The notes: generated by a model not told the origin, from the letters alone. A stretch of DNA of 57,250 nucleotides from Clostridiales bacterium (GCA_016342415.1 JAEIOD010000031.1:1-57250); one strand, 5' to 3'; numbered from the stretch's first letter, positions 1-7,041 are shown. Numbers and translations: made by a program.

Positions 1-1
1 A

Positions 2-55
2 ATGCGTACTCAGTCTAACCTGTTGGTAGGCTTATTTTTATATCTAAGTACGCAT
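2..55. repeat. Long inverted repeat at left edge of the cassette-like island
   Basis: Nine-base perfect arms ATGCGTACT (2-10) and AGTACGCAT (47-55) enclose a second, imperfect inverted repeat, read on the minus strand as GCCTACC then GGTTAGAC. The inner 7-mer GTTAGAC recurs at 2593-2599 in the attC-like site and fits the integron R' consensus GTTRRRY. This may be the recombination site following the RDD gene. It could also be an unrelated hairpin, and the window edge hides its left context. Confidence 0.4.
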
Positions 56-171
56 ATTTTTCTAATCATTTGTATGGGAGGTAACTATTTTTTTTAGCCT
101 TATTATTCTCGCATAATTTTAGAAACGAAAATGACCTACCTATAAGTTAAGAAGATCATCATCTATATACA

Positions 172-546
172 TCACATTTTACTATAAACTACTTTTGTCT
201 TTAATAATCTATCTACATATCTTTCTTCATACTTCTTATGATCTAAAATATCAAATATAACGGTTATAATTGATAGCATTGTACGTAAAACTAAGATATG
301 TATTTTAGGTACTCCTCCTTCTACCTTGACAATTCTTATTCCAATAACTCTTCTACCTATACTCATTCCTCCAAAAATATCTTTAAAAAGAAATAGAATC
401 GGATAAATATAAGATATGGTAAATAAAATATCACTTTTACCACTTTTAAAATATAAAGCAAGTAGCAAATATTGTATAAGAATCAACAATATACCATCAA
501 TTATAAACGCCTTAATTCGATTTTCAAACATTTCCTTATTTATCAT
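172..546 (-). CDS. RDD family membrane protein
   Basis: A 124-residue RDD-family membrane protein. The start is placed at the ATG at 546 because GGAGG lies 5 nt upstream; the frame stays open further upstream but has no ribosome site there. The RDD signature is visible as NRIKAFIIDG near the N-terminus and GMSIGRRVIGIRIV in the middle. Two or three hydrophobic segments are present (about residues 12-30, 40-55 and a weaker one near 85-105). RDD proteins are poorly characterised; some relatives are linked to ion exchange or solute transport, so no substrate is assigned. It is the first unit of the cassette-like series and is bounded by the repeat at 2-55 and the motif at 697-711. Confidence 0.8.
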   Translation of the reverse strand: MINKEMFENRIKAFIIDGILLILIQYLLLALYFKSGKSDILFTISYIYPILFLFKDIFGGMSIGRRVIGIRIVKVEGGVPKIHILVLRTMLSIITVIFDILDHKKYEERYVDRLLKTKVVYSKM

Positions 547-696
547 TTTTCCTCCGTTCTTAGAATCATCATACTGTTTATAATTCTCTCTGTCATTTAC
601 TTCGAGACTCCGCAATTAGTATAACATATATTTCTCACAAATTCCGTAATATGTAAATATTGTCAAGAGAAACTCGTTACTCACGGCTTTCAACAG

Positions 697-711
697 CCCT
701 ACATATCAGAA
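697..711 (-). repeat. Cassette boundary motif, copy 1
   Basis: Plus strand CCCTACATATCAGAA, 14 of 15 matches to the consensus CCCTACAAATCAGAA (minus strand TTCTGATTTGTAGGG). It is the only motif found in the otherwise gene-free stretch 617-878. Beside it (minus strand) a short GGCT/AGCC stem follows the GGG end. Confidence 0.75.
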
Positions 712-878
712 GCTTCCCTTGAATCAGAAAAGATATCTATAGGGATTATTAAATATCTCAAGATTATATCGATATATTTTTCAGTTTTAAATGAGTAAAA
801 TAAGAGATCATCAAATGATTCTATAGTTATTTTCATATAAATATGGTAATATTAGTTAATAGTTTTCAATTAAACTCA

Positions 879-908
879 TTGAAAATCTTAAAAAGAATAT
901 ATTATAAC
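879..908 (+). promoter_or_regulatory. Sigma-A type promoter of the DUF4177 gene
   Basis: A -35 box TTGAAA (879-884) and -10 box TATAAC (903-908) are separated by 18 bp. The gene starts 23 bases downstream. Cassette genes in classical integrons usually lack promoters, so this one, oriented against its neighbours, carries its own. Confidence 0.6.
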
Positions 909-931
909 AAAGAAAGATGGAGGAAAAAACA

Positions 932-1198
932 ATGGCAGGATTCGGATTAGATGCAGGACAATTACAAGCAAGTGGTAAGAAAGGTGATATGTATAAAGTC
1001 ATTCAAGTGGTACTAACTGAAAAGTTTTTGGGAACAGGTTCTGGTGAATCTAGCCTTACAAACCTACAAGCTACAATAAATCAACATGCTGCAAAAGGAT
1101 ACCGATTACATACAATTTCAACTACCTCTTCTGGGTCTAAAGGTTTTATGGGTGGTGACAAAATACAAGCCACTATGATTTTTGAAAAAGTTTTCTAA
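932..1198 (+). CDS. DUF4177 domain small protein
   Basis: An 88-residue protein. The start is set at the ATG at 932 because GGAGG sits at 919-923 with an 8-nt gap; an in-frame ATG at 917 overlaps that ribosome site and is unlikely. The body (YKVIQVVLTEKF then LQATINQHAAKGYRLHTIST and IFEKVF) matches the DUF4177 pattern of a short beta-alpha-beta-beta domain in which the N-terminal strand and the phrase 'GYRLHTI' are typical. Function is unknown. It is the only clear gene of the island on the plus strand, with its own promoter and terminator, so it is transcriptionally independent. Confidence 0.75.
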   Translation: MAGFGLDAGQLQASGKKGDMYKVIQVVLTEKFLGTGSGESSLTNLQATINQHAAKGYRLHTISTTSSGSKGFMGGDKIQATMIFEKVF

Positions 1199-1210
1199 AT
1201 TATACCCAAA

Positions 1211-1247
1211 AACCCTCCATTTTGTAATAGTGAATTGGAGGTTTTTT
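1211..1247 (+). terminator. Rho-independent terminator of DUF4177 gene
   Basis: The stem AACC(C)TCCA (1211-1219) pairs with TGGAGGTT (1236-1243) and is followed by a run of six T (1242-1247). It lies 13 bases after the stop codon. Confidence 0.8.
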
Positions 1248-1364
1248 CATATTAATATTATATAGTGACCTAATCTCACCTTTATGCATATATATTCTTC
1301 GAATTATAGTAAATTTCTCACTATGGCATAAACCGATGAATAGCTAAACATCTCCCTCAGTCTC

Positions 1365-1379
1365 ACATACAAATCAGAA
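1365..1379 (-). repeat. Cassette boundary motif, copy 2
   Basis: Plus strand ACATACAAATCAGAA, 13 of 15 matches to the consensus. It lies 65 bases past the stop of the 29-residue membrane peptide gene on the minus strand, after that gene's hairpin. Confidence 0.7.
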
Positions 1380-1399
1380 GAACTTGCCAATACAAAGGA

Positions 1400-1426
1400 A
1401 ACCTACAACCACTTGAGCTGTAGGTT
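1400..1426 (-). terminator. Hairpin after the 29-residue peptide gene
   Basis: Perfect 8-bp arms AACCTACA (1400-1407) and TGTAGGTT (1419-1426) with an 11-base loop. On the minus strand it follows the small membrane-peptide gene by 17 bases. The following sequence is only partly T-rich, so it may be a weak terminator or part of a structured recombination site. Confidence 0.5.
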
Positions 1427-1443
1427 CAATATTCAGATCATTT

Positions 1444-1533
1444 TCAACTTGTCAGGATTCCAATAAACAGTTCAAACCCAATTAATAATAAAATTGATAC
1501 TATTAATATAATACCTAATCGTCTTTTTCCCAT
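1444..1533 (-). CDS. 29-residue hydrophobic membrane peptide
   Basis: A very short gene: ATG at 1531-1533, stop TGA at 1444-1446, with AGGAG at 1544-1548 ten bases upstream. The product starts MGKRRLGIILIVSILLLIG, that is, a basic N-terminus followed by one hydrophobic segment of about 20 residues. No family is recognised. It sits alone between an attC-like site (1590-1690) and a boundary motif (1365-1379), exactly where a cassette gene would be. Possible roles are a type I-like toxic peptide or a small membrane regulator; neither can be shown here. The ribosome site, charge pattern and placement support a real gene, though chance cannot be excluded at this length. Confidence 0.5.
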   Translation of the reverse strand: MGKRRLGIILIVSILLLIGFELFIGILTS

Positions 1534-1589
1534 AGTCTATATACTCCTAATAACTTTCAATTTGTAGGGGCGTTGTAATCTATTAATCA

Positions 1590-1690
1590 TATAACGGGAG
1601 CACATCTGAGTTACCTTCGTTCTTACTACCTTTGCCCATGTCCAACTCGCTTGGACTAATGCAGTGATAACTCGGCTAGTGATAAGGTTT
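1590..1690 (-). other. attC-like inverted repeat 1
   Basis: A nested imperfect palindrome with a perfect 6-bp core stem GTCCAA (1640-1645) / TTGGAC (1651-1656) around the loop CTCGC. Outside it is GAGTTA (1608-1613) / TAACTC (1668-1673), and then weaker outer boxes, read on the minus strand as TTATCAC and GTTATAT. Length of about 100 bp, nested symmetry and a GTT-type outer box resemble integron attC sites, but the R' box deviates from GTTRRRY at one base. It lies between the Nudix gene (upstream on the minus strand) and the 29-residue peptide gene. Confidence 0.45.
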
Positions 1691-1796
1691 AGTCCATAAG
1701 TATAAAGTCATTTCAATTCTGGTAACATCGATGACATATCACCTGTATGTGGACCCTTGTGCTGTCGTCTTATAACATGTCACGTTGTAAATCATA

Positions 1797-2423
1797 TTAT
1801 TTTTCACTAATTTTCTTGATGTATGGTATAAATATTTCGTCAACCCAAATTTCATGAGAATCCAATAATTTGCTTGTTCCTTCAATATCTATCCAATGCA
1901 ATTCAAATTCATGATTATCATCAAAGTTTTTCCAGTTCTCTTTTTCAGTTTTAGTAGTTAGATGATAATAGCTCCTTATATATTCGCGTGAAATCTTTTC
2001 ATTTGGGACCCAACCTATTATTTGATATGAAATAGTTTTTCTCACAGAAATATCTTCATATTCCAAATACTCAATCTGAGTGTAATTCTTATTTTTCTGT
2101 CTTACGTTTACTCTAATTCCTCTTCTCAGATGAGCCCAATCGAAACTTCTTTTATCTGGTCTGGAATACACCGATGTTTCAGAAACTATATATCTTTGAT
2201 CTTCTTTCAAAGATAGATTTTCCGTGATTATATGGCTTGAACATACCAAATCGGTTAAACCAGTTTCCTCAGAACCTTCTCTTAAAGCTGCTTGTAATGG
2301 ACTTTCGTTCTCATCTATTGTTCCTTTTGGAATTTGGATGCCAGCATTTGGATGTCCCAATACTAGTAATCTTTTATCACCTTGATCCTCACTAGTTATG
2401 AAGACAATTGCTTTACCAAACAT
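1797..2423 (-). CDS. Nudix hydrolase, 208 residues
   Basis: Nudix hydrolases cleave nucleoside diphosphates linked to another moiety. The Nudix box fits GX5EX7REUXEEXGU at about residues 36-58: GTIDENE, then seven residues, then REGSEETGL, with the usual preceding PKG. An extra C-terminal part of about 100 residues, rich in Trp and charged residues, has no recognised domain, so substrate is unknown. The start is supported by AAGGAG about 6 nt upstream. It forms one unit of the cassette-like array, with an attC-like site on each side (1590-1690 and 2479-2599). Confidence 0.8.
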   Translation of the reverse strand: MFGKAIVFITSEDQGDKRLLVLGHPNAGIQIPKGTIDENESPLQAALREGSEETGLTDLVCSSHIITENLSLKEDQRYIVSETSVYSRPDKRSFDWAHLRRGIRVNVRQKNKNYTQIEYLEYEDISVRKTISYQIIGWVPNEKISREYIRSYYHLTTKTEKENWKNFDDNHEFELHWIDIEGTSKLLDSHEIWVDEIFIPYIKKISEK

Positions 2424-2478
2424 ATTTATTCTCCTTTATATCTATATTATTAATCTTCACTCTTGGGCAAAGATTGTG

Positions 2479-2599
2479 ACATAACATTTTCACTTTTCAC
2501 GACGTCAATTCGACTCATCGACAGACAAGTAAATCATTTGTGCTAAAATGCGAAGCGCACAAATGATTTAGAATGAATGTTAAGAGCGGTATGTTAGAC
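2479..2599 (-). other. attC-like inverted repeat 2
   Basis: The strongest integron-like structure in the window. A perfect 14-bp stem, TAAATCATTTGTGC (2530-2543) and GCACAAATGATTTA (2557-2570), has a 13-base loop. Outer boxes ACATAAC (2479-2485) and GTTAGAC (2593-2599) are near-complementary; GTTAGAC fits R' GTTRRRY exactly, or, read on the minus strand, GTCTAAC fits R'' RYYYAAC exactly. The total length of about 121 bp matches long attC sites. It lies between the GNAT gene and the Nudix gene. Confidence 0.5.
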
Positions 2600-2628
2600 A
2601 ATGAACCACTTCTCAAACTTTGCTATAA

Positions 2629-3075
2629 CTATAGCCTTTTTAAACAAGCAGTTTTATCACCTATAGTAAATCCATTTTTTCTATAAAAGTTTAATGTACT
2701 TTCTCTCTTTGAGCCCGTCATTAGCATTATTTTATAACAATTATAACTTCTAGCAATTTTACTTGCATGTTCCATCAGCTTAGAGGAATAACCACGTTTT
2801 CTATAATCAATATGAGTAACTACATTTTCCATTACAGAATATGGTCTTAAATTATGTGTTAGATTTCTAATAATGACAATAGTTAATGAACTTACAACTT
2901 TTCCATCCTCAACAGCAACTAGTAGATTGTAATTTTCATCAGCTATAAATTTCTCAATAAATTCTATCCATTCATTACTATTTTGTTTTTCTTTAGGTGG
3001 ATATTTTGTTAAGTGATTTAAGTATAAATCCATCAAGCTTTCAACATCACTTACTATTGCTTCTCTAATTTCCAT
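2629..3075 (-). CDS. GNAT family N-acetyltransferase
   Basis: A 148-residue GNAT-fold acetyltransferase that would transfer an acetyl group from acetyl-CoA to an unknown small molecule or protein. Motif A (acetyl-CoA binding) is visible as ENVVTHIDYRKRGYSSKLME around residues 83-102, with the R-x-x-G-x-S loop; motif B is LNFYRKNGF near the C-terminus. Length is normal for a single-domain GNAT. AGGAG lies 9 nt upstream of the ATG. Acetyltransferases are frequent integron-cassette cargo, which fits its place between an attC-like site and boundary motif copy 3. Confidence 0.85.
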   Translation of the reverse strand: MEIREAIVSDVESLMDLYLNHLTKYPPKEKQNSNEWIEFIEKFIADENYNLLVAVEDGKVVSSLTIVIIRNLTHNLRPYSVMENVVTHIDYRKRGYSSKLMEHASKIARSYNCYKIMLMTGSKRESTLNFYRKNGFTIGDKTACLKRL

Positions 3076-3132
3076 AACTATTAACTCCTTTATTCAATGA
3101 ATTTTCATATGTACTAAACAACGCCACACTTC

Positions 3133-3147
3133 CCCAACAAATCAGAA
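3133..3147 (-). repeat. Cassette boundary motif, copy 3
   Basis: Plus strand CCCAACAAATCAGAA, 14 of 15 matches. On the minus strand it is preceded by an imperfect CCAG/CTGG hairpin and followed by GTTTAGT, a string similar to GTTTAGC after copy 2. It lies 58 bases upstream of the GNAT start. Confidence 0.75.
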
Positions 3148-3249
3148 GAAACCAGTCTCTGGCTGGCTCTCAATTATGTTTCAATTTGTATGGCAATTTA
3201 GTATTGAACTTAGTTATCTTCAATTCAATATATGTATCATACATATGAA

Positions 3250-4248
3250 TCAAATAGTAATATTAAGTGTATTAAAAAGTAGAGCTTCTGCTTCTTTGTA
3301 TCTTTCATTCATTTGGTGCGTTTCAAGGTATGTCATAAATATTTTAGACATAGGCACTGTAGCTTTCAAGAAATAAGCATTCCTAAATCGATCATCTCCA
3401 TCGAATCCAGAAAAACTTTTAGCAACTGAATTATTAAATGTAAATGACATGAGTGTATTATTAGATTTTCTCCATTCAACTTCACTACACATTCCTCTAT
3501 AAAGAGGTATGTGTTTGATGTTTAAAATACTAAATACAGCTCTTAAGAAGGCCAATCTATGCAATAAGTATGCTTTTCTCAAACTCTTGGTTCCTATACC
3601 TGTGAAAATATCCTTTGTTCTTATACCTTTACCAACGAAACTTACAATTCCCATTTCAGCCAACATGATTGACATACCTTTTATCCATTCGCCTGAGTTT
3701 GGATTTAATACAATATAATCTGCAGTTTTAGATTCAAGTTCTTCAAGCTTATGTTGCCTCATATATTGAATTAAATCATTAGCTAATCTTTCAGAACCAA
3801 TATTTGAACTAAAATCTAGTATTTCTTCAGAAGCCAAAAAAGTTGAGTTACTATTCAACCAGACAACTGCTTCCAATTTGAGTTCTTCAATTTTTCTTTC
3901 TGTTATTTGGTAACTTTCCTCACTGCTTAATATAGTAAGCGGTTGATCAAGTTCTGTAATAATAGTTTGAATTCTTTTAGTTTCCTCTGTAGATAAGGGC
4001 GTGCAAATATTATCAAATTGATAACTAGTTACTTTCTCAAATGGTACATCCCAATGATTATCTTTGTCTTCAAAATCAGTTATCCTCCATTTAAACATAC
4101 CCGACTCATAATCGATATTTTCTATAAAACCTGGTGTTCTACGGCCATCTAATAACCTACACTTATTTCCTTTTTGCAAATAAGAAATACTGCCTTCTAT
4201 ATAATCCGAATCGGCTCTTTTATTTGGATTGTATTGATGTATACTCAT
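3250..4248 (-). CDS. Putative ADP-ribosyltransferase-fold protein
   Basis: A 332-residue protein with no signal peptide or membrane segment, so probably cytoplasmic. The C-terminal third carries the three marks of the R-S-E class of mono-ADP-ribosyltransferases in the right order: Arg in IPLYRGM (about residue 250), S-F-T in TLMSFTFNNSVAKSF (about 266-280), and the E-x-E pair in RYKEAEALLF (about 317-326). These residues normally bind NAD+ and transfer ADP-ribose. The N-terminal 90 residues look like a small beta-rich domain (CRLLDGRRTPGFIENIDY) with no family recognised. The target could be host protein, nucleic acid or a phage factor; nothing here decides. GAGG lies about 7 nt before the ATG. 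It is a single-gene unit between motif copies 3 and 4. Confidence 0.5.
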   Translation of the reverse strand: MSIHQYNPNKRADSDYIEGSISYLQKGNKCRLLDGRRTPGFIENIDYESGMFKWRITDFEDKDNHWDVPFEKVTSYQFDNICTPLSTEETKRIQTIITELDQPLTILSSEESYQITERKIEELKLEAVVWLNSNSTFLASEEILDFSSNIGSERLANDLIQYMRQHKLEELESKTADYIVLNPNSGEWIKGMSIMLAEMGIVSFVGKGIRTKDIFTGIGTKSLRKAYLLHRLAFLRAVFSILNIKHIPLYRGMCSEVEWRKSNNTLMSFTFNNSVAKSFSGFDGDDRFRNAYFLKATVPMSKIFMTYLETHQMNERYKEAEALLFNTLNITI

Positions 4249-4465
4249 TACTACCTCATTTCTATAAATACTCTAATGAATTATGATATTGTCTATTTGG
4301 CAAATAATATTTCCATTTAAAACTTGATGCTCTTTCTCATATCCATTACAGAACAAACACATATTGATTTTGACAACACACTTTTCATTCTATCATATAT
4401 ATATAAACTAAGGATTATATTGTAATTAAATAGCCTTAAAAAGGTAGAAACAAAACTTTTTAGAT

Positions 4466-4480
4466 CCCTATAAATCAGAA
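4466..4480 (-). repeat. Cassette boundary motif, copy 4
   Basis: Plus strand CCCTATAAATCAGAA, 14 of 15 matches. It lies in the 291-base gap between the GNAT gene ending at 4540 and the ADP-ribosyltransferase-like gene starting at 4248. The remainder of the gap (4249-4465) shows no supported gene. Confidence 0.75.
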
Positions 4481-4498
4481 TTATGCATAGAACACAAA

Positions 4499-4526
4499 TG
4501 ACCTGCACTCACAGAGTTACAGGTCA
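4499..4526 (-). terminator. Hairpin after the second GNAT gene
   Basis: Arms TGACCTG (4499-4505) and CAGGTCA (4520-4526) extend inward with CTC/GAG. It lies 14 bases past the stop codon of the GNAT gene on the minus strand. The following sequence is ATTTGTG, so it is a weak terminator candidate. Confidence 0.5.
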
Positions 4527-4539
4527 TATTTTGATGATT

Positions 4540-5091
4540 TTAACTTGTAATGGGTTTATCATAAGTCATTCTATCAATTCTATAATATAAGGTATTTACT
4601 TTTTTATTATCAAATTGATCTAAAACTTCTTCCTTTGTGAACTGATATTTAAAACCACATTTTTCATTAACTCTTCTTGAGTTGTAATTTTCCTCATAGT
4701 GATTACACCAGATAATATCTAAGTTCATTTCTTCAAATCCGAACTTAATTAATCGATTAACCGCTTCGGGAACTAAGCCACGCCCCCAATACTGTGGATT
4801 AAGATCATAATCTATCTGACGCTGCTTCATATCAACTATGCTAGGATTAGGAAATTTTTCATTAATACCAATCCCACCAATTACTTTATTATTCTCTTTT
4901 AATTCAATAGCATAAACATAATCACAGGTCATAAACCACTTAATGAAACTTTTACTTTGTTCTTCTGAAGTTAAAGGCTTCCATCCTGCATTAGGTCCTA
5001 CTAATTCGGATTCTGCATATTCGAAATGATCTGCTGAATCAGATAATTTCCATCTTCTAATTATAAGACGTTCTGTCTCTAATCTATACAT
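4540..5091 (-). CDS. GNAT acetyltransferase, RimJ/RimL-like
   Basis: A 183-residue acetyltransferase of the Acetyltransf_3 (RimJ/RimL) type, whose members acetylate protein N-termini or antibiotics. The N-terminus ETERLIIRRWKLSD is the usual opening of this subfamily. The acetyl-CoA loop is in YDLNPQYWGRGLVPEAV (about residues 95-111), followed by NYNSRRVNEKCGF, the typical C-terminal motif. AAGGAG sits 6 nt before the ATG. The actual acceptor cannot be inferred. It is a single-gene unit between motif copies 4 and 5. Confidence 0.85.
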   Translation of the reverse strand: MYRLETERLIIRRWKLSDSADHFEYAESELVGPNAGWKPLTSEEQSKSFIKWFMTCDYVYAIELKENNKVIGGIGINEKFPNPSIVDMKQRQIDYDLNPQYWGRGLVPEAVNRLIKFGFEEMNLDIIWCNHYEENYNSRRVNEKCGFKYQFTKEEVLDQFDNKKVNTLYYRIDRMTYDKPITS

Positions 5092-5174
5092 TAATTCTCC
5101 TTTTCTGAATGTAATACTCCAACTCTATTATACTAGATTTCTATTTAAATCCACAATACCTAGGACTCATTCAT

Positions 5175-5189
5175 CCCTACAAATCAGAA
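5175..5189 (-). repeat. Cassette boundary motif, copy 5 (exact consensus)
   Basis: Plus strand CCCTACAAATCAGAA, a perfect match, 15 bases past the integrase stop and 84 bases upstream of the GNAT start. CCTA at 5158-5161 and TAGG at 5199-5202 flank it as a short inverted repeat. Confidence 0.8.
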
Positions 5190-5203
5190 GTTTATTCATA
5201 GGA

Positions 5204-6175
5204 TCATGAACCAATATACTTCTTATAAGAATTTCTTACGTTAGTTTGATTCACTATTGCATACCGCATTGTGGTATCAATCTGTTTATGACCTAACAAC
5301 TTTTGAACCTGCTCAATTGGCATACCTTTATCTATCGCTCTTGTTGCCATAGTTCTTCTAAATTTATGGGGATATACTTCTTTTATTCCTAAATTTCTTC
5401 CAAGTTCTCTAATACGAATCTCTACACCATTTATCTTAAATCTTCTATGAGGCTTAAGTAGTGAAACAAATAGTGCATCATTATTATCTATTCGTGAAGC
5501 TATATAATTCTGAAGATGTATCTTTGTTTCTGCATCAAAATAAACTCGTCTTTCTTTTGAACCTTTTCCATAAACAATACATATTCTTTCATGAAAATCT
5601 ACATCATCAATATTTAGATTTACAAGTTCTCCAACTCTCATTCCAGTTGTGTATAATAGATCAACCATTGCTAAATCCCGAAGAGTTTTGCAACCATCTC
5701 TAAGGATTTCTATGTTCTCATCAGTTATTGTTTTCTTTAATGTAGAAGCCATTCGTATTTTATGTATTCTTCGAAAAGGATTCTTTAAAATATAATCTTC
5801 CTCTTCTAACCAGGAGAAGAAACTCGATAGATTTCTTCTCACATTATCTAAAGTCGAATTGCTACAATTGTTAAGTGATTGATATGTTATCAAATATTCC
5901 CTTAATGCCTCAGTTGTAATTTGCCTAATTGGTAATGTGATTATTGAAAGCATTTTTTCTATACTCTTCTCATAATACTGTATTGTTCTCTCAGAACAAC
6001 CTTCTATCCTTTTAGCAGCCATAAATTTTATTAAATACATAGTATTGCTGGTGTTTTCTAATTCTTCATGCACTTCTTCTAATCTTTCAATTAGAACACC
6101 CTGCAGATGCTTCATCTGAGTCATGCTCAAATACACAGACATGTCATTTAAGATGTAATAAATTTGATTATTCAT
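5204..6175 (-). CDS. Tyrosine recombinase, XerC/XerD-like
   Basis: A 323-residue site-specific recombinase of the lambda-integrase family. A SAM-like core-binding domain (about residues 45-130) is followed by the catalytic domain. Catalytic residues are visible: Arg in LLYTTGMRVGELVNL, Lys in VYGKGSKERRVYF, H-x-x-R in YPHKFRRTMATR, His in LLGHKQIDTTMRYA, with the Tyr nucleophile at the end of that phrase. No IntI-type insertion before the second catalytic patch was recognised, so it is not a classical integron integrase. The first 45 residues are an extra N-terminal helix region. AAGGAG lies 8 nt before the ATG. It is the only recombinase in the cassette-like array besides the transposon and is itself flanked by boundary motifs, so it may act on them or may be cargo. 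Confidence 0.85.
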   Translation of the reverse strand: MNNQIYYILNDMSVYLSMTQMKHLQGVLIERLEEVHEELENTSNTMYLIKFMAAKRIEGCSERTIQYYEKSIEKMLSIITLPIRQITTEALREYLITYQSLNNCSNSTLDNVRRNLSSFFSWLEEEDYILKNPFRRIHKIRMASTLKKTITDENIEILRDGCKTLRDLAMVDLLYTTGMRVGELVNLNIDDVDFHERICIVYGKGSKERRVYFDAETKIHLQNYIASRIDNNDALFVSLLKPHRRFKINGVEIRIRELGRNLGIKEVYPHKFRRTMATRAIDKGMPIEQVQKLLGHKQIDTTMRYAIVNQTNVRNSYKKYIGS

Positions 6176-6297
6176 AATTTAAACTCCTTTTTATAGAGTG
6201 TACCCATCATTACTGAAAAATAAAATTTGTGCATTTAATCTACATAACTTTCTTATTAACTGCATATAAAGACAGTTCAAAGTTGCAGTTTAGTTAA

Positions 6298-6312
6298 ACA
6301 TTTATATCAGAG
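6298..6312 (-). repeat. Degenerate boundary motif between recombinase and toxin-antitoxin genes
   Basis: Plus strand ACATTTATATCAGAG shares only about 9 of 15 bases with the consensus, mostly in the TATCAGA part also seen in copy 1. It lies where a boundary is expected. Next to it, GTTTAGTTAAAC (6289-6300 area) is a near-palindrome. Weak on its own; position is the main support. Confidence 0.3.
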
Positions 6313-6336
6313 GAAACTTCTAACATAAAAATAACA

Positions 6337-6363
6337 AAACCTATAGAAATTCTCTATAGGTTT
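6337..6363 (-). terminator. Rho-independent terminator of the toxin-antitoxin operon
   Basis: Perfect 11-bp arms AAACCTATAGA (6337-6347) and TCTATAGGTTT (6353-6363). On the minus strand it is followed by TTGTTATTTTT and lies 8 bases after the toxin stop codon. Confidence 0.85.
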
Positions 6364-6370
6364 CAAATAA

Positions 6371-6679
6371 TTAGATTAAGTTTAGATACTCTTGTCTTCC
6401 ATCAACAATAGCATAAATTATTACTTCTTTTTGAATATGATCGGTCTTATAAAAGACTAAATTTTTCTCAACAATTAGGACTCTGAATCCCTGTTTTTTA
6501 AGAATTGCATATCTTGGGATACTTCCTGAATCAGGAAAATCAGAAAGTCTCATAATTGTCTTTTCGAGTTTGTTAAGATAATTTAAGGCTATTTGTATAT
6601 CACCAGAATCGTCAGCAATATAGTATAATAAATCTCTTAATTGATTATCTGCTTTTTCAGTACGGATTATTTGATACAT
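6371..6679 (-). CDS. RelE/ParE-family toxin
   Basis: A 102-residue toxin of the RelE/ParE superfamily. Typical features are an N-terminal strand with helical hairpin (YQIIRTEKADNQLRDLLYYIAD), LSDFPDSGSIPRY in the middle, then RVLIVEKNLVFYKTD and IIYAIVDGRQEY at the end. Family members either cleave ribosome-bound mRNA (RelE) or poison gyrase (ParE); sequence alone favours the ParE-like subgroup but does not settle it. It starts one base after the antitoxin gene ends, with GGGAGG upstream, so the two are translated together. A terminator follows. Toxin-antitoxin pairs are common stabilisers of integron cassette arrays. Confidence 0.85.
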   Translation of the reverse strand: MYQIIRTEKADNQLRDLLYYIADDSGDIQIALNYLNKLEKTIMRLSDFPDSGSIPRYAILKKQGFRVLIVEKNLVFYKTDHIQKEVIIYAIVDGRQEYLNLI

Positions 6680-6955
6680 TTATTCCTCCCGACTTAATAA
6701 AGCTTTCCTAATCTCATCAAAAGTGTCTTTAATAGGAGCTACTCTTCCTTGTTCAACGTCATCATGTGCTTCGGCTAATGTACGTAATAATTCTAGCTCA
6801 GCAGTTAATTGCCTATAATCCTGGAGACCAATTACTACAGTGTCACCTCTTCCGTTCTTAGTAATAACAACTGGCTTTCTAGTTTCGTGACATTGCTTAG
6901 ATATTTCATTATAATGATTTCTTAAATCTGCTGATGGTCTAATGTTTGCTTCCAT
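6680..6955 (-). CDS. Phd/YefM-family antitoxin
   Basis: A 91-residue antitoxin that should bind its promoter DNA and neutralise the downstream toxin. The N-terminus (EANIRPSADLRNHYNEISKQC, then PVVITKNGRGDTVVIGLQDY) is the Phd/YefM DNA-binding fold; the C-terminal helix would wrap the toxin. The start is set at ATG 6955 because GAAGG lies 8 nt upstream; a GTG at 6964 is possible. Autoregulation by the complex is expected from the family. No clear operator could be picked out. Confidence 0.85.
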   Translation of the reverse strand: MEANIRPSADLRNHYNEISKQCHETRKPVVITKNGRGDTVVIGLQDYRQLTAELELLRTLAEAHDDVEQGRVAPIKDTFDEIRKALLSREE

Positions 6956-7041
6956 AACTAACACCTTCTTTCTATAGTCATATTATATCATTATACGACT
7001 ATATATTCAATTCCCATATTTCATCATATACTAATGCATTG

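Noticed and set aside
917..931. Earlier ATG for the DUF4177 gene
   Set aside because: It overlaps the GGAGG that serves the ATG at 932.
3176..3376. A 66-residue plus-strand frame
   Set aside because: It overlaps the 3' end of the ADP-ribosyltransferase-like gene on the other strand and has no ribosome site.
4317..4508. A 63-residue minus-strand frame in the gap
   Set aside because: It runs through the boundary motif and the hairpin, lacks a ribosome site and has an odd composition.
5204..6175. Calling the recombinase a true IntI
   Set aside because: The IntI-specific insertion near the second catalytic patch was not seen; the sequence is XerC/D-like.
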